64,000 nucleotides of DNA from Stictocephala bisonia. Taxonomy: Eukaryota > Arthropoda > Insecta > Hemiptera > Membracidae. How positions within the stretch are numbered: position 1 is the first letter of the stretch; each line of letters starts with the position of its first letter. The stretch covers positions 1,055,159-1,119,158 of the forward strand of contig JAQJVL010000030.1 of assembly GCA_035578905.1 (NCBI GenBank), written 5' to 3'. Shown here in pieces: positions 22,182 through 32,699 of this stretch. A program made the translations under genes and the position numbers. The notes under the pieces are model-generated. The model was not told the origin of the DNA. It ran no database searches and worked only from the letters and a program-made list of their open reading frames with translations.

Positions 22182-24648
22182 TTAGTGTGTGGGTAAGTTG
22201 AATTTTACTTTTTGATTCTTATGTTTTTTAACTTCTCTTATTTTTTCGTATATAGGATTGTTCATGTTAATTTGTGTATTTAATATGTTCTTTGGTTCAT
22301 TATAATTGTTAATGTATATGTGTAAATTTTCTTTTGTGTTCATTTTTTCTCCTTTCTTCTCGTATTCTAAAATTGTAACATTTTCGTTTATATTTTGATA
22401 ACTGTGATTTGATTGGAGAATATGTTCTGCAAAGTTAGACTTATTTGATGTTGAGTTGTTGTTTCTTATGGCTTGTATGTGTTCTTTGTAACGTAAATTA
22501 AATGTTCTTCCAGTTTGTCCTATGTAAAAAGAATTGCATTCTGAGCATTTTATTTTATATATACCAGATTTATCATATTTGTTATTTTTATTTTCTTTGT
22601 TGGATAATTTGTTAATTAAAGTAAAAGTATTGTTCTTTGTTTTGTAACTGAGTGTATATTTACTGTGTTGAAATGTCTTTCTAATAGCTTTATTCATTTT
22701 TGTATTGTAAGGAACACTGATAAATTTTTTCTTTTCTTTTTCTTCCATTTTCTTATTTTTGTTTCTTTTTATTCTTTTTATAATTTTGTCCACAATTGTT
22801 GGATTGTAACCATTTTTTGAAGCTAAGTATTTTATTGTTCTTTTTTCTTCTTCATAATCATATTTTTGCATTGGGATGTTTAACATTCGGTTAATCATTG
22901 ATCTAAAACTAGATAATTTGTACTTCCATGGGTGGTTAGAATTATATGGAATTATTAGGTCACTTTGGGTTGATTTTCTAAAAATTTTGAAAGAGTGTTT
23001 ATTTCCAATATTTGTGATTGTTAGATCTAATAGTTTATTTCTTTTGTTTTATTTTCTTTTGTAAATTTTATTTTGTCATTTAATGAATTTAAGTATTCTA
23101 GTAATTCGTCACTTTCTTTTTCGTTTCCTTGGAAAAGACATATTACATCATCAACATAACGAAACCAATAGATTATTTTTTGTTTGTGAGGATTTGATTC
23201 GTTCAAAATTTTGTTTTGTTCCAGATTGTGTAAGAAGATGTTTGCTATTATTCCTGATAAAGGAGATCCCATTGGTAGTCCATTATTTTGTTGGTAAAAA
23301 TTGTCATTATATTTGAAGTAGTTTTGTTCAATACAAATTTCAGTTGATTTGATAATATCATTAATTTCATTAGTGTTGAGTCTGTTGGTTAGTGTGAGAT
23401 CATTTCTCAAAATGTTTAATGTTTCTTTAGTAGGAATGTTTGTGTACATGTCTTGTATATCAAATGATATAAATTGACAATTGGTTTGGAATTTGAATAT
23501 CTTTTATATTGTATATCAGTTCAGTAGTGTTCTTTATGCTGTAATTGTTAGTCCCAAATGATGTTTTCTTGAATCTTTTTATTCAAATATTTGCATAATT
23601 TATATGATGGTGCATTTTGAAAATTGACAATTGGTCGGGTTTGGGAAAAATTTTTTTTTTTTTAAATGTGTTTTAAAGGTTGGGGGCTCTTAGGGAAAGG
23701 ATTTTTGGGGGGTTTGGCCCATTTTTAAAATTATTTGTACGGGAAAAATTGGAATTGTATTAATTTAGAAATGTTTTTGTTTTTGGTTTTGAGAAAGGGT
23801 TAATAGGAAAAACCAAATTTTTAAAAATTTTTTTTTCCCCCCCCAAAAAAAACAAAAAACCCAATCCCACACATTTTTGTACAAAAAAAAACCTCAAAAA
23901 ACCCCCTTTAAAAACCCCAAAAAGAAGCCTTTAACAATTTTCAATATAAAAAAATTTTAATTTTTTTTTTCTTAGGAAAAAAAAATTTTTTTTTAAAAAA
24001 AAAAAAAATTAAATAAAATTCTGGGGGAAAACCCTGTTCTTTTGTAACAGTTTCCAAAGGATACTCCCCAATTAAAAAAAAACATCTTCGTTTTTCATGT
24101 TTTTTGGGGCCCAGTTTTAAAAATTTTGAAAAAATTTTTTAAAAAATAAACGCTCATTAAAAAATGTATGGGGGCCAAATAATAAATTTGGGGAAAAAAA
24201 TTTAACTTAAAATTGTAAATTTGTTTTCTTGGGTAATGAAAAGTTTTTTTAAAAAAATTAGTTTGGAAAATTTGAATTTCCCCTTTTCTTTTTAAATGAT
24301 TTTTTTGGATCCAGTTTTTGGGATGAAAAGGGTTTTTAATTTTTTTGGGATAGATTCGTGGTGGTATTGTGTTTTTAAGTTTTTTAAATAAAATTTCCCT
24401 TTTTTTTTCGGGTTTCAATTTGTGTATTATTATAAAAAGAAAAATTTTTTTCCCAAAAACCAAATTTCTTTGGCAGTTTCCATTGTAATAAGTGCAGCTC
24501 TAGATTTTACTTTTGTATATAGTTGGACATAGTTAGGAGTAATATTTTCACTTAGGCATCTCTTGTTAAATTTAATATCTTCTTTAATGGTCATCTCTTT
24601 TAGGTTGTTGTATTTGTATTTGTGAACAATTTCTGGGTAATTAGCCAT
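22182..24648 (-). pseudogene. PLE polyprotein copy M4, central part corrupted
   Basis: The C-terminal 238 codons and the motif A-C region (to about 23,450) match M2/M3, including the shared A deletion. Bases 24,470-24,648 encode the normal N terminus. Between about 23,620 and 24,470 the sequence still aligns to the element but has stretched homopolymers (runs of T, A, C, G), missing bases and miscalls at a density unlike anything else in the window. This is best read as uncorrected long-read consensus in a repeat, not as evolved decay. The short frame at 24,095-24,463 is a by-product. Confidence 0.85.
23620..24470. other. Probable sequence-quality artefact inside copy M4
   Basis: Aligned with M1-M3, landmarks survive (TAGATTCGTGGTGGTATTGTG, GGATCCAGTTTTTG), but homopolymers are lengthened or shortened every few bases. 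Flanking parts of the same copy are almost error-free. Natural mutation would not stop so sharply at both sides or target homopolymers. Confidence 0.85.
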
Positions 24649-24749
24649 TGTACATGTATAAATTAGTTCACATTAGGGCTACTATTTTAATAAAATCAAA
24701 GATAAATATAATAAAGTACCCTTTTATTCATTTTTTTATAAAAATATAT

Positions 24750-24779
24750 GACTAGTTTCGGCTCTTAGGCCATCTTCAG
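24750..24779 (-). ncRNA. Hammerhead ribozyme, M4/M5 joint
   Basis: Identical core to the other family-1 joints. The neighbouring spacer of M5 lacks one AAAAAT unit compared with M1-M4. Confidence 0.8.
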
Positions 24780-24858
24780 ATAGTAAATAATATAACCTAA
24801 AATAACTTAACAAATTATAAAAATAAAACAGATGAAAATAATATAACATATGATTAAT

Positions 24859-25233
24859 TTAGTGTGTGGGTAAGTTGAATTTTACTTTTTGATTCTTATG
24901 TTTTTTAACTTCTCTTATTTTTTCGTATATAGGATTGTTCATGTTAATTTGTGTATTTAATATGTTCTTTGGTTCATTATAATTGTTAATGTATATGTGT
25001 AAATTTTCTTTTGTGTTCATTTTTTCTCCTTTCTTCTCGTATTCTAAAATTGTAACATTTTCGTTTATATTTTGATAACTGTGATTTGATTGGAGAATAT
25101 GTTCGGCAAAGTTAGACTTATTTGATGTTGAGTTGTTGTTTCTTATGGCTTGTATGTGTTCTTTGTAACGTAAATTAAATGTTCTTCCAGTTTGTCCTAT
25201 GTAAAAAGAATTGCATTCTGAGCATTTTATTTA
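24859..25233 (-). pseudogene. PLE copy M5, 5'-truncated (GIY-YIG domain only)
   Basis: On the minus strand the copy begins inside the endonuclease at KCSECNSFYIGQTGRTF and runs in frame to the normal stop, so only about the last 120 residues remain. It is the innermost minus-strand unit and abuts TTTATTTATT and the hAT-derived hairpin. The truncation point marks the centre of the inverted array. Confidence 0.88.
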
Positions 25234-25243
25234 TTTATTTATT

Positions 25244-25288
25244 CCATTAGATAAGGAACCAAACATATTTTGGTTCCTTATCTAATGG
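25244..25288. repeat. Perfect 18-bp inverted repeat at the array centre
   Basis: CCATTAGATAAGGAACCA (25244-25261), a 9-nt loop, then its exact complement at 25271-25288. The right arm and loop are in frame with the hAT transposase (FGSLSNG), so the left arm is the added copy. A snap-back copying event during joining would produce this. Confidence 0.9.
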
Positions 25289-26045
25289 TCTATTTCTAGG
25301 CTGTCTTGAACTCTTGAGTGAATATGATCCGTTTCCATCTCATCATATAGAGAAATATGGAAACAAATGGTCAGGCAATGTGTCTTACCTTTCGTCTGAC
25401 ACCTCTGACGAATTCATTTCAATTATGGGCACTAAAGTCTTAAACCAAATAATTAAAGAACTCGAAGAAGCTCATTATTTTTCTCTGATAGTTGATTCTA
25501 CGCCGGACGTGTCGCACACCAACCAGTTAGCAGTTGTTTTAAAAAACGTTTCACTGAACGATGCGTGTGCTAAAGAACGTCTCGTACAACTTTTACCTGG
25601 TGTTGGTCATAAAGCGGAAAGCCTACAACAAGCAGTTTTAACTTTACTTCAAAATCTAAACTTAGATATTGAAAATTGCCGAGGACAAAGCTACGACAAT
25701 GCATCTAACATGTCAGGTTACTACACAGGTCTACAGGCAAGAATAAAATCCGAAAATAACAAAGCAGAATATGTTCCGTGTGCTGCACATTCCTTTAATT
25801 TAGTTGGAGTTTTTGCAGCCGAAAAATCATGCCCTGAAGTGACTAGGTATTTTTCGTTTTTACAAGGACTTTTTACTTTCTTCGCGGGGTCAACTTACCG
25901 ATGGGGATTGTTGAAAGAATGTATCAAAAATGAAAACAAAGAAAGGCGAAAGCAAAACAAAAACAGTGACACGCTCACTTTACCGAAAAATTTAAGCCAG
26001 ACTAGATGGTCTGCTAGAGCAGACGCTGTGCACGCTTTTTTATTA
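25268..26045 (+). pseudogene. hAT-type transposase fragment (DUF4371, ZMYM1-like)
   Basis: An open frame of about 255 codons reads YFGSLSNGLFLGCLELLSEY, then DPFPSHHIEKYGNKWSG, FSLIVDSTPDVSHTNQLAVV, GQSYDNASNMSGYYTGLQ, CAAHSFNLVGVFAAEKSC and TRWSARADAVHAF. These are hallmarks of the DUF4371/hAT transposase family seen in many insects and in ZMYM1-like proteins. The zinc-finger N terminus and the C-terminal dimerisation part are missing. It starts at the hairpin and ends abruptly where the first plus-strand PLE unit begins (TTTATTAAAATAGTAG). It has no stops, so it was captured recently or copied from an active source. Confidence 0.88.
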
Positions 26046-26084
26046 AAATAGTAGCCCTAATGTGAACTAATTTATACATGTACA

Positions 26085-28550
26085 ATGGCTAATTACCCAG
26101 AAATTGTTCACAAATACAAATACAACAACCTAAAAGAGATGACCATTAAAGAAGATATTAAATTTAACAAGAGATGCCTAAGTGAAAATATTACTCCTAA
26201 CTATGTCCAACTATATACAAAAGTAAAATCTAGAGCTGCACTTATTACAATGGAAACTGCCAAGAAAATATGGATCAAAGAAGAAATTAATACTTTATAT
26301 ATGAAACTACACAAATTGAACCAAGAAAAAGAAGAATTATATCAAAATCTTAAATCACAATACCACCACGAATCTATCGAAGAAATAGACCATTACATCA
26401 AAAACTGGATCCAACCAATCATTAAAAAGAAAAGGGAAATTCACATATCAAAACTACATTCATTAAAACAAACAATTATAACATCTACCCAAGAGAACAA
26501 TTCACAATGTAAGTTCAAATTTTATCCTAAATTTCATAATTTGACCACCATACATTTTAATGAAGAAGAAAATAATACTTTAAATAAATCAATAAAATAC
26601 AACATAAATCTTGACCACAAAGTACAATGAAATCGAAGATGATTTAATCAATATGGACGTATCCATAATGACAACTGATACAAAAGAACGAGAACATTTC
26701 AGACATGCTTTCATACATGAACTAAATAAAATTAATATAAACACAAATAATAATATAAAAACACATACAGCAAACAAAGAAATGACAATTATACATTCCA
26801 TCTCAACGAAATTAAAAGATAATAATGCTATACTAACCAAAGCTGATAAAGGAAATACAGCAGTTGTTATGTACAAAGATGAATATGACAATAAAATAAA
26901 AGATTTTATTCAAAATAACAAATTAACACTTTTAAAAAAGGATCCTACTAACCATTACTCAAAAACAACTAACAAAATCATTTCTAAATGTAATACAATT
27001 CCAATACCTGTACAATATCAATTAAAAATGACCAACCCCAAAGCTCCTACCCTAAGAGCTCAACCTAAAACACATAAAACAAATATACCAATCAGACCAA
27101 TAGTCAATTTTCAAAATGCACCATCATATAAATTATGCAAATATTTGAATAAAAAGATTCAAGAAAACATCATTTGGGACTACAATTACAGCATAAAGAA
27201 CACTACTGAACTGATATACAATATAAAAGATATTCAAATTCCAAACCAATGTCAATTTATATCATTTGATATACAAGACATGTACACAAACATTCCTACT
27301 AAAGAAACATTAAACATTTTGAGAAATGATCTCACACTAACCAACAGACTCAACACTAATGAAATTAATGATATTATCAAATCAACTGAAATTTGTATTG
27401 AACAAAACTACTTCAAATATAATGACAATTTTTACCAACAAAATAATGGACTACCAATGGGATCTCCTTTATCAGGAATAATAGCAAACATCTTCTTACA
27501 CAATCTGGAACAAAACAAAATTTTGAACGAATCAAATCCTCACAAACAAAAAATAATCTATTGGTTTCGTTATGTTGATGATGTAATATGTCTTTTCCAA
27601 GGAAACGAAAAAGAAAGTGACGAATTACTAGAATACTTAAATTCATTAAATGACAAAATAAAATTTACAAAAGAAAATAAAACAAAAGAAATAAACTATT
27701 TAGATCTAACAATCACAAATATTGGAAATAAACACTCTTTCAAAATTTTTAGAAAATCAACCCAAAGTGACCTAATAATTCCATATAATTCTAACCACCC
27801 ATGGAAGTACAAATTATCTAGTTTTAGATCAATGATTAACCGAATGTTAAACATCCCAATGCAAAAATATGATTATGAAGAAGAAAAAAGAACAATAAAA
27901 TACTTAGCTTCAAAAAATGGTTACAATCCAACAATTGTGGACAAAATTATAAAAAGAATAAAAAGAAACAAAAATAAGAAAATGGAAGAAAAAGAAAAGA
28001 AAAAATTTATCAGTGTTCCTTACAATACAAAAATGAATAAAGCTATTAGAAAGACATTTCAACACAGTAAATATACACTCAGTTACAAAACAAAGAACAA
28101 TACTTTTACTTTAATTAACAAATTATCCAACAAAGAAAATAAAAATAACAAATATGATAAATCTGGTATATATAAAATAAAATGCTCAGAATGCAATTCT
28201 TTTTACATAGGACAAACTGGAAGAACATTTAATTTACGTTACAAAGAACACATACAAGCCATAAGAAACAACAACTCAAACATCAAATAAGTCTAACTTT
28301 GCAGAACATATTCTCCAATCAAATCACAGTTATCAAAATATAAACGAAAATGTTACAATTTTAGAATACGAGAAGAAAGGAGAAAAAATGAACACAAAAG
28401 AAAATTTACACATATACATTAACAATTATAATGAACCAAAGAACATATTAAATACACAAATTAACATGAACAATCCTATATACGAAAAAATAAGAGAAGT
28501 TAAAAAACATAAGAATCAAAAAGTAAAAATTCAACTTACCCACACACTAA
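26085..28550 (+). pseudogene. PLE polyprotein copy P1, three frameshifts
   Basis: Plus-strand full-length unit, first after the hAT fragment. Three single extra A bases break the frame: near 26,626 (ACAAAGTACAATG), near 28,277 (CAACTCAAACATC) and near 28,530 (AGTAAAAATTC). All motifs (ADKG, FDIQD, GLPMGSP, YVDD, GIY-YIG) are readable. It has one private substitution (Asp for Asn102). It carries the Pro38/Met592/Ala608 variants but not the M2-M4 A deletion. Confidence 0.88.
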
Positions 28551-28635
28551 ATTAATCATATGTTATATTATTTTCATCTGTTTTATTTTTATTTTTATAA
28601 TTTGTTAAGTTATTTTAGGTTATATTATTTACTAT

Positions 28636-28665
28636 CTGAAGATGGCCTAAGAGCCGAAACTAGTC
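28636..28665 (+). ncRNA. Hammerhead ribozyme, P1/P2 joint
   Basis: Same core as the minus-strand copies, read directly on the plus strand: CTGAAGA, T, GGC-CTAAGA-GCC, GAAACTAGTC. It lies between the stop of P1 and the start of P2. Confidence 0.8.
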
Positions 28666-28768
28666 ATATATTTTATAAAAAAAAATGAATAAAAGGGTAC
28701 TTTATTATATTTATCTTTGATTTTATTAAAATAGTAGGCCCTAATGTGAACTAATTTATACATGTACA

Positions 28769-31233
28769 ATGGCTAATTACCCAGAAAATTGTTCACAAAT
28801 ACAAATACAACAACCTAAAAGAGATGACCATTAAAGAAGATATTAAATTTAACAAGAGATGCCTAAGTGAAAATATTACTCCTAACTATGTCCAACTATA
28901 TACAAAAGTAAAATCTAGAGCTGCACTTATTACAATGGAAACTGCCAAGAAAATATGGATCAAAGAAGAAATTAATACTTTATATATGAAACTACACAAA
29001 TTGAACCAAGAAAAAGAAGAATTATATCAAAATCTTAAATCACAATACCACCACGAATCTATCGAAGAAATAAACCATTACATCAAAAACTGGATCCAAC
29101 CAATCATTAAAAAGAAAAGGGAAATTCACATATCAAAACTACATTCATTAAAACAAACAATTATAACATCTACCCAAGAGAACAATTCACAATGTAAGTT
29201 CAAATTTTATCCTAAATTTCATAATTTGACCACCATACATTTTAATGAAGAAGAAAATAATACTTTAAATAAATCAATAAAATACAACATAAATCTTGAC
29301 CACAAAGTACATGAAATCGAAGATGATTTAATCAATATGGACGTATCCATAATGACAACTGATACAAAAGAACGAGAACATTTCAGACATGCTTTCATAC
29401 ATGAACTAAATAAAATTAATATAAACACAAATAATAATATAAAAACACATACAGCAAACAAAGAAATGACAATTATACATTCCATCTCAACGAAATTAAA
29501 AGATAATAATGCTATACTAACCAAAGCTGATAAAGGAAATACAGCAGTTGTTATGTACAAAGATGAATATGACAATAAAATAAAAGATTTTATTCAAAAT
29601 AACAAATTAACACTTTTAAAAAAGGATCCTACATAACCATTACTCAAAAACAACTAACAAAATCATTTCTAAATGTAATACAATTCCAATACCTGTACAA
29701 TATCAATTAAAAATGACCAACCCCAAAGCTCCTACCCTAAGAGCTCAACCTAAAACACATAAAACAAATATACCAATCAGACCAATAGTCAATTTTCAAA
29801 ATGCACCATCATATAAATTATGCAAATATTTGAATAAAAAGATTCAAGAAAACATCATTTGGGACTACAATTACAGCATAAAGAACACTACTGAACTGAT
29901 ATACAATATAAAAGATATTCAAATTCCAAACCAATGTCAATTTATATCATTTGATATACAAGACATGTACACAAACATTCCTACTAAAGAAACATTAAAC
30001 ATTTTGAGAAATGATCTCACACTAACCAACAGACTCAACACTAATGAAATTAATGATATTATCAAATCAACTGAAATTTGTATTGAACAAAACTACTTCA
30101 AATATAATGACAATTTTTACCAACAAAATAATGGACTACCAATGGGATCTCCTTTATCAGGAATAATAGCAAACATCTTCTTACACAATCTGGAACAAAA
30201 CAAAATTTTGAACGAATCAAATCCTCACAAACAAAAAATAATCTATTGGTTTCGTTATGTTGATGATGTAATATGTCTTTTCCAAGGAAACGAAAAAGAA
30301 AGTGACGAATTACTAGAATACTTAAATTCATTAAATGACAAAATAAAATTTACAAAAGAAAATAAAACAAAAGAAATAAACTATTTAGATCTAACAATCA
30401 CAAATATTGGAAATAAACACTCTTTCAAAATTTTTAGAAAATCAACCCAAAGTGACCTAATAATTCCATATAATTCTAACCACCCATGGAAGTACAAATT
30501 ATCTAGTTTTAGATCAATGATTAACCGAATGTTAAACATCCCAATGCAAAAATATGATTATGAAGAAGAAAAAAGAACAATAAAATACTTAGCTTCAAAA
30601 AATGGTTACAATCCAACAATTGTGGACAAAATTATAAAAAGAATAAAAAGAAACAAAAATAAGAAAATGGAAGAAAAAGAAAAGAAAAAATTTATCAGTG
30701 TTCCTTACAATACAAAAATGAATAAAGCTATTAGAAAGACATTTCAACACAGTAAATATACACTCAGTTACAAAACAAAGAACAATACTTTTACTTTAAT
30801 TAACAAATTATCCAACAAAGAAAATAAAAATAACAAATATGATAAATCTGGTATATATAAAATAAAATGCTCAGAATGCAGTTCTTTTTACATAGGACAA
30901 ACTGGAAGAACATTTAATTTACGTTACAAAGAACACATACAAGCCATAAGAAACAACAACTCAACATCAAATAAGTCTAACTTTGCAGAACATATTCTCC
31001 AATCAAATCACAGTTATCAAAATATAAACGAAAATGTTACAATTTTAGAATACGAGAAGAAAGGAGAAAAAATGAACACAAAAGAAAATTTACACATATA
31101 CATTAACAATTATAATGAACCAAAGAACATATTAAATACACAAATTAACATGAACAATCCTATATACGAAAAAATAAGAGAAGTTAAAAAACATAAGAAT
31201 CAAAAAGTAAAATTCAACTTACCCACACACTAA
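28769..31233 (+). pseudogene. PLE polyprotein copy P2, two frameshifts
   Basis: An extra A near 28,784 (CCCAGAAAATTG) shifts the frame just after the start. Another near 29,634 (CCTACATAACC) splits the protein before KIISKCNTIP. The remaining 506 codons (29,713-31,233) contain all polymerase motifs and GIY-YIG in one frame, with a private Asn704Ser (ECSSFYIG). Every frameshift is a single A, as in P1. Confidence 0.88.
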
Positions 31234-31318
31234 ATTAATCATATGTTATATTATTTTCATCTGTTTTATTTTTATTTTTATAATTTGTTAAGTTATTTTA
31301 GGTTATATTATTTACTAT

Positions 31319-31348
31319 CTGAAGATGGCCTAAGAGCCGAAACTAGTC
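31319..31348 (+). ncRNA. Hammerhead ribozyme, right outer pLTR
   Basis: The same core, 61 bp before the right edge of the array. The element ends at GATTTTATTAA, exactly where P1 begins after the hAT fragment, so the plus-strand part is two complete units. Confidence 0.8.
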
Positions 31349-31421
31349 ATATATTTTTATAAAAAAATGAATAAAAGGGTACTTTATTATATTTATCTTT
31401 GATTTTATTAAACTGTTTTTG

Positions 31422-32370
31422 GTATGTTGATTTAATGATTTTTATACTCAGCTCTAAATGATTATTCATGTAGATATTTGTTTATTATTTACAATGTCGA
31501 CTGATGTTAGCCAATATTTTAAAAGGGAATAAAAATTTAGTTGAATATTTATACTCGTAAAATACGACATGACTTTCAAAAAAGAGATTTTTTTATCGGT
31601 TTTTGTTTTATTTCACACACATGATTGGTGTAATTTTTACACTTGATCTAAAAAAAAAAATCAAAACAAAAAACAGTAAGTTATATTGCAAAATTTATTA
31701 AATTCGTTCCCTGAAAATTCAGGTTGTTTAGAAAAATATTTGGAATCAAGTGGTTCTAATTTTTATTTATGGGAGATATATATAAATATTGTATATTTTT
31801 TCATTTATAATAATATATAATACGAGTATTATAAATATTATATATTATTATAAATAAAACAATGCATAGTAAAATATATAGTAACTTTGAAGTGAAATTT
31901 TAAGGATGTATAAAATAACTCATTTTTGTTATAAAATTAACACTCTTTTTAATGTTATCGTAGAGAATCATTTGTGTACAGATAGCTTTTACATTACATA
32001 CATTTATTTTGCATATTTCTAAAGTTGGACATATAGAAACATCTACCTGAAACTAAATAATATATTAAAATACAATGGACAATCTGAAACCATATAATAA
32101 AGTAAATTATGTTTTAAATGAACTTTTAGGGGTAATCTTTTATTTAAAATCCTCATTTTGCAATTATGCACAAATTATTACATGCGTATTACTTATTTAT
32201 TTTTTTGGCAAATTTTTTGTGTGGATATATAAATGATTGCAGATTTTGGTGAATTTCCAACTAGTTAAAACAATCCAAATTGCTACCTATACTTAAAAAA
32301 GGAAACTGTGCAGCAACTAACGTCCAATATCATTTATGTTACTTTTTGCAAATTTTATAATTTATTTTAC
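31422..32370. other. Non-coding AT-rich flank with a hairpin
   Basis: No gene seen. At 31805-31822 and 31836-31853 are exact 18-bp inverted arms (TTATAATAATATATAATA) around a 13-nt loop. Confidence 0.6.
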
Positions 32371-32379
32371 AATACCACT

Positions 32380-32660
32380 GTACGTGTATGGGTGAGCGGG
32401 TGGGTCAGTGCTCTTCCCTACACAACATCCGAACACTGACTACCGCCCAACACGGACAGTCTAGAATTCTCTAGTAGTGTCTTTGCCGTGTCAGTATTAA
32501 AAGGATCGTGCATAGAACCTATCGCCTACAATCTCCACAACACCGTGTCCCTAAGTGGCTGGGTTACAGCACTACGCCACTAGTGCCGATATGCATACTA
32601 CTCTACGTGTTTGGTTGGGCGGGTGGTGTCTCAGTAGCTGAGTCTTCGGACTACGTAATA
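32380..32660. repeat. Dispersed repeat mosaic
   Basis: Contains ACTGTACGTGTATGGGTGAG with GGGTGGGTCAG, inverted relative to the array at 8.6 kb. It also holds the GGGTTACAGCAC...CCACTAGTGC segment shared with about 1,775-1,815, and GTCTCAGTAGCTGAGTCTTC, which resembles the head of SINE family A. It is probably one larger, degraded mobile element. Confidence 0.5.
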
Positions 32661-32699
32661 ATTTGTTTTACGAAAAAATTTATAAATTTTAAATTGTAG

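Larger units (their letters stand above)
13918..31421. mobile_element. 17.5-kb composite Penelope-like element array (family 1) with flanking target duplication
   Basis: From left to right: four minus-strand full-length units (period about 2,680 bp), one minus-strand 5'-truncated unit ending at 25,233, a hAT fragment, then two plus-strand units (26,047-31,410, two units of about 2,682 bp). Single terminal-repeat-like joints (pLTRs) of about 217 bp lie between coding regions. TAAACTGTTTTTG occurs at 13,918-13,930 and again at 31,409-31,421. Because some bases are shared with the element ends, the certain target duplication is 7-13 bp. Both outer edges are element 3' ends. The left edge extends 31 bp further into the next unit (through GTAGCCCTAATGTGAAC) than the right edge. 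A single insertion locus is the simplest reading. Confidence 0.82.

Noticed and set aside
24095..24463. A 122-codon frame inside copy M4
   Set aside because: It lies wholly in the homopolymer-corrupted island and has no relation to the true PLE frame.
15045..30331. Recurrent 62, 77 and 118 codon frames opposite each PLE copy
   Set aside because: They are antisense shadows of the PLE polyprotein and occur identically in each unit.
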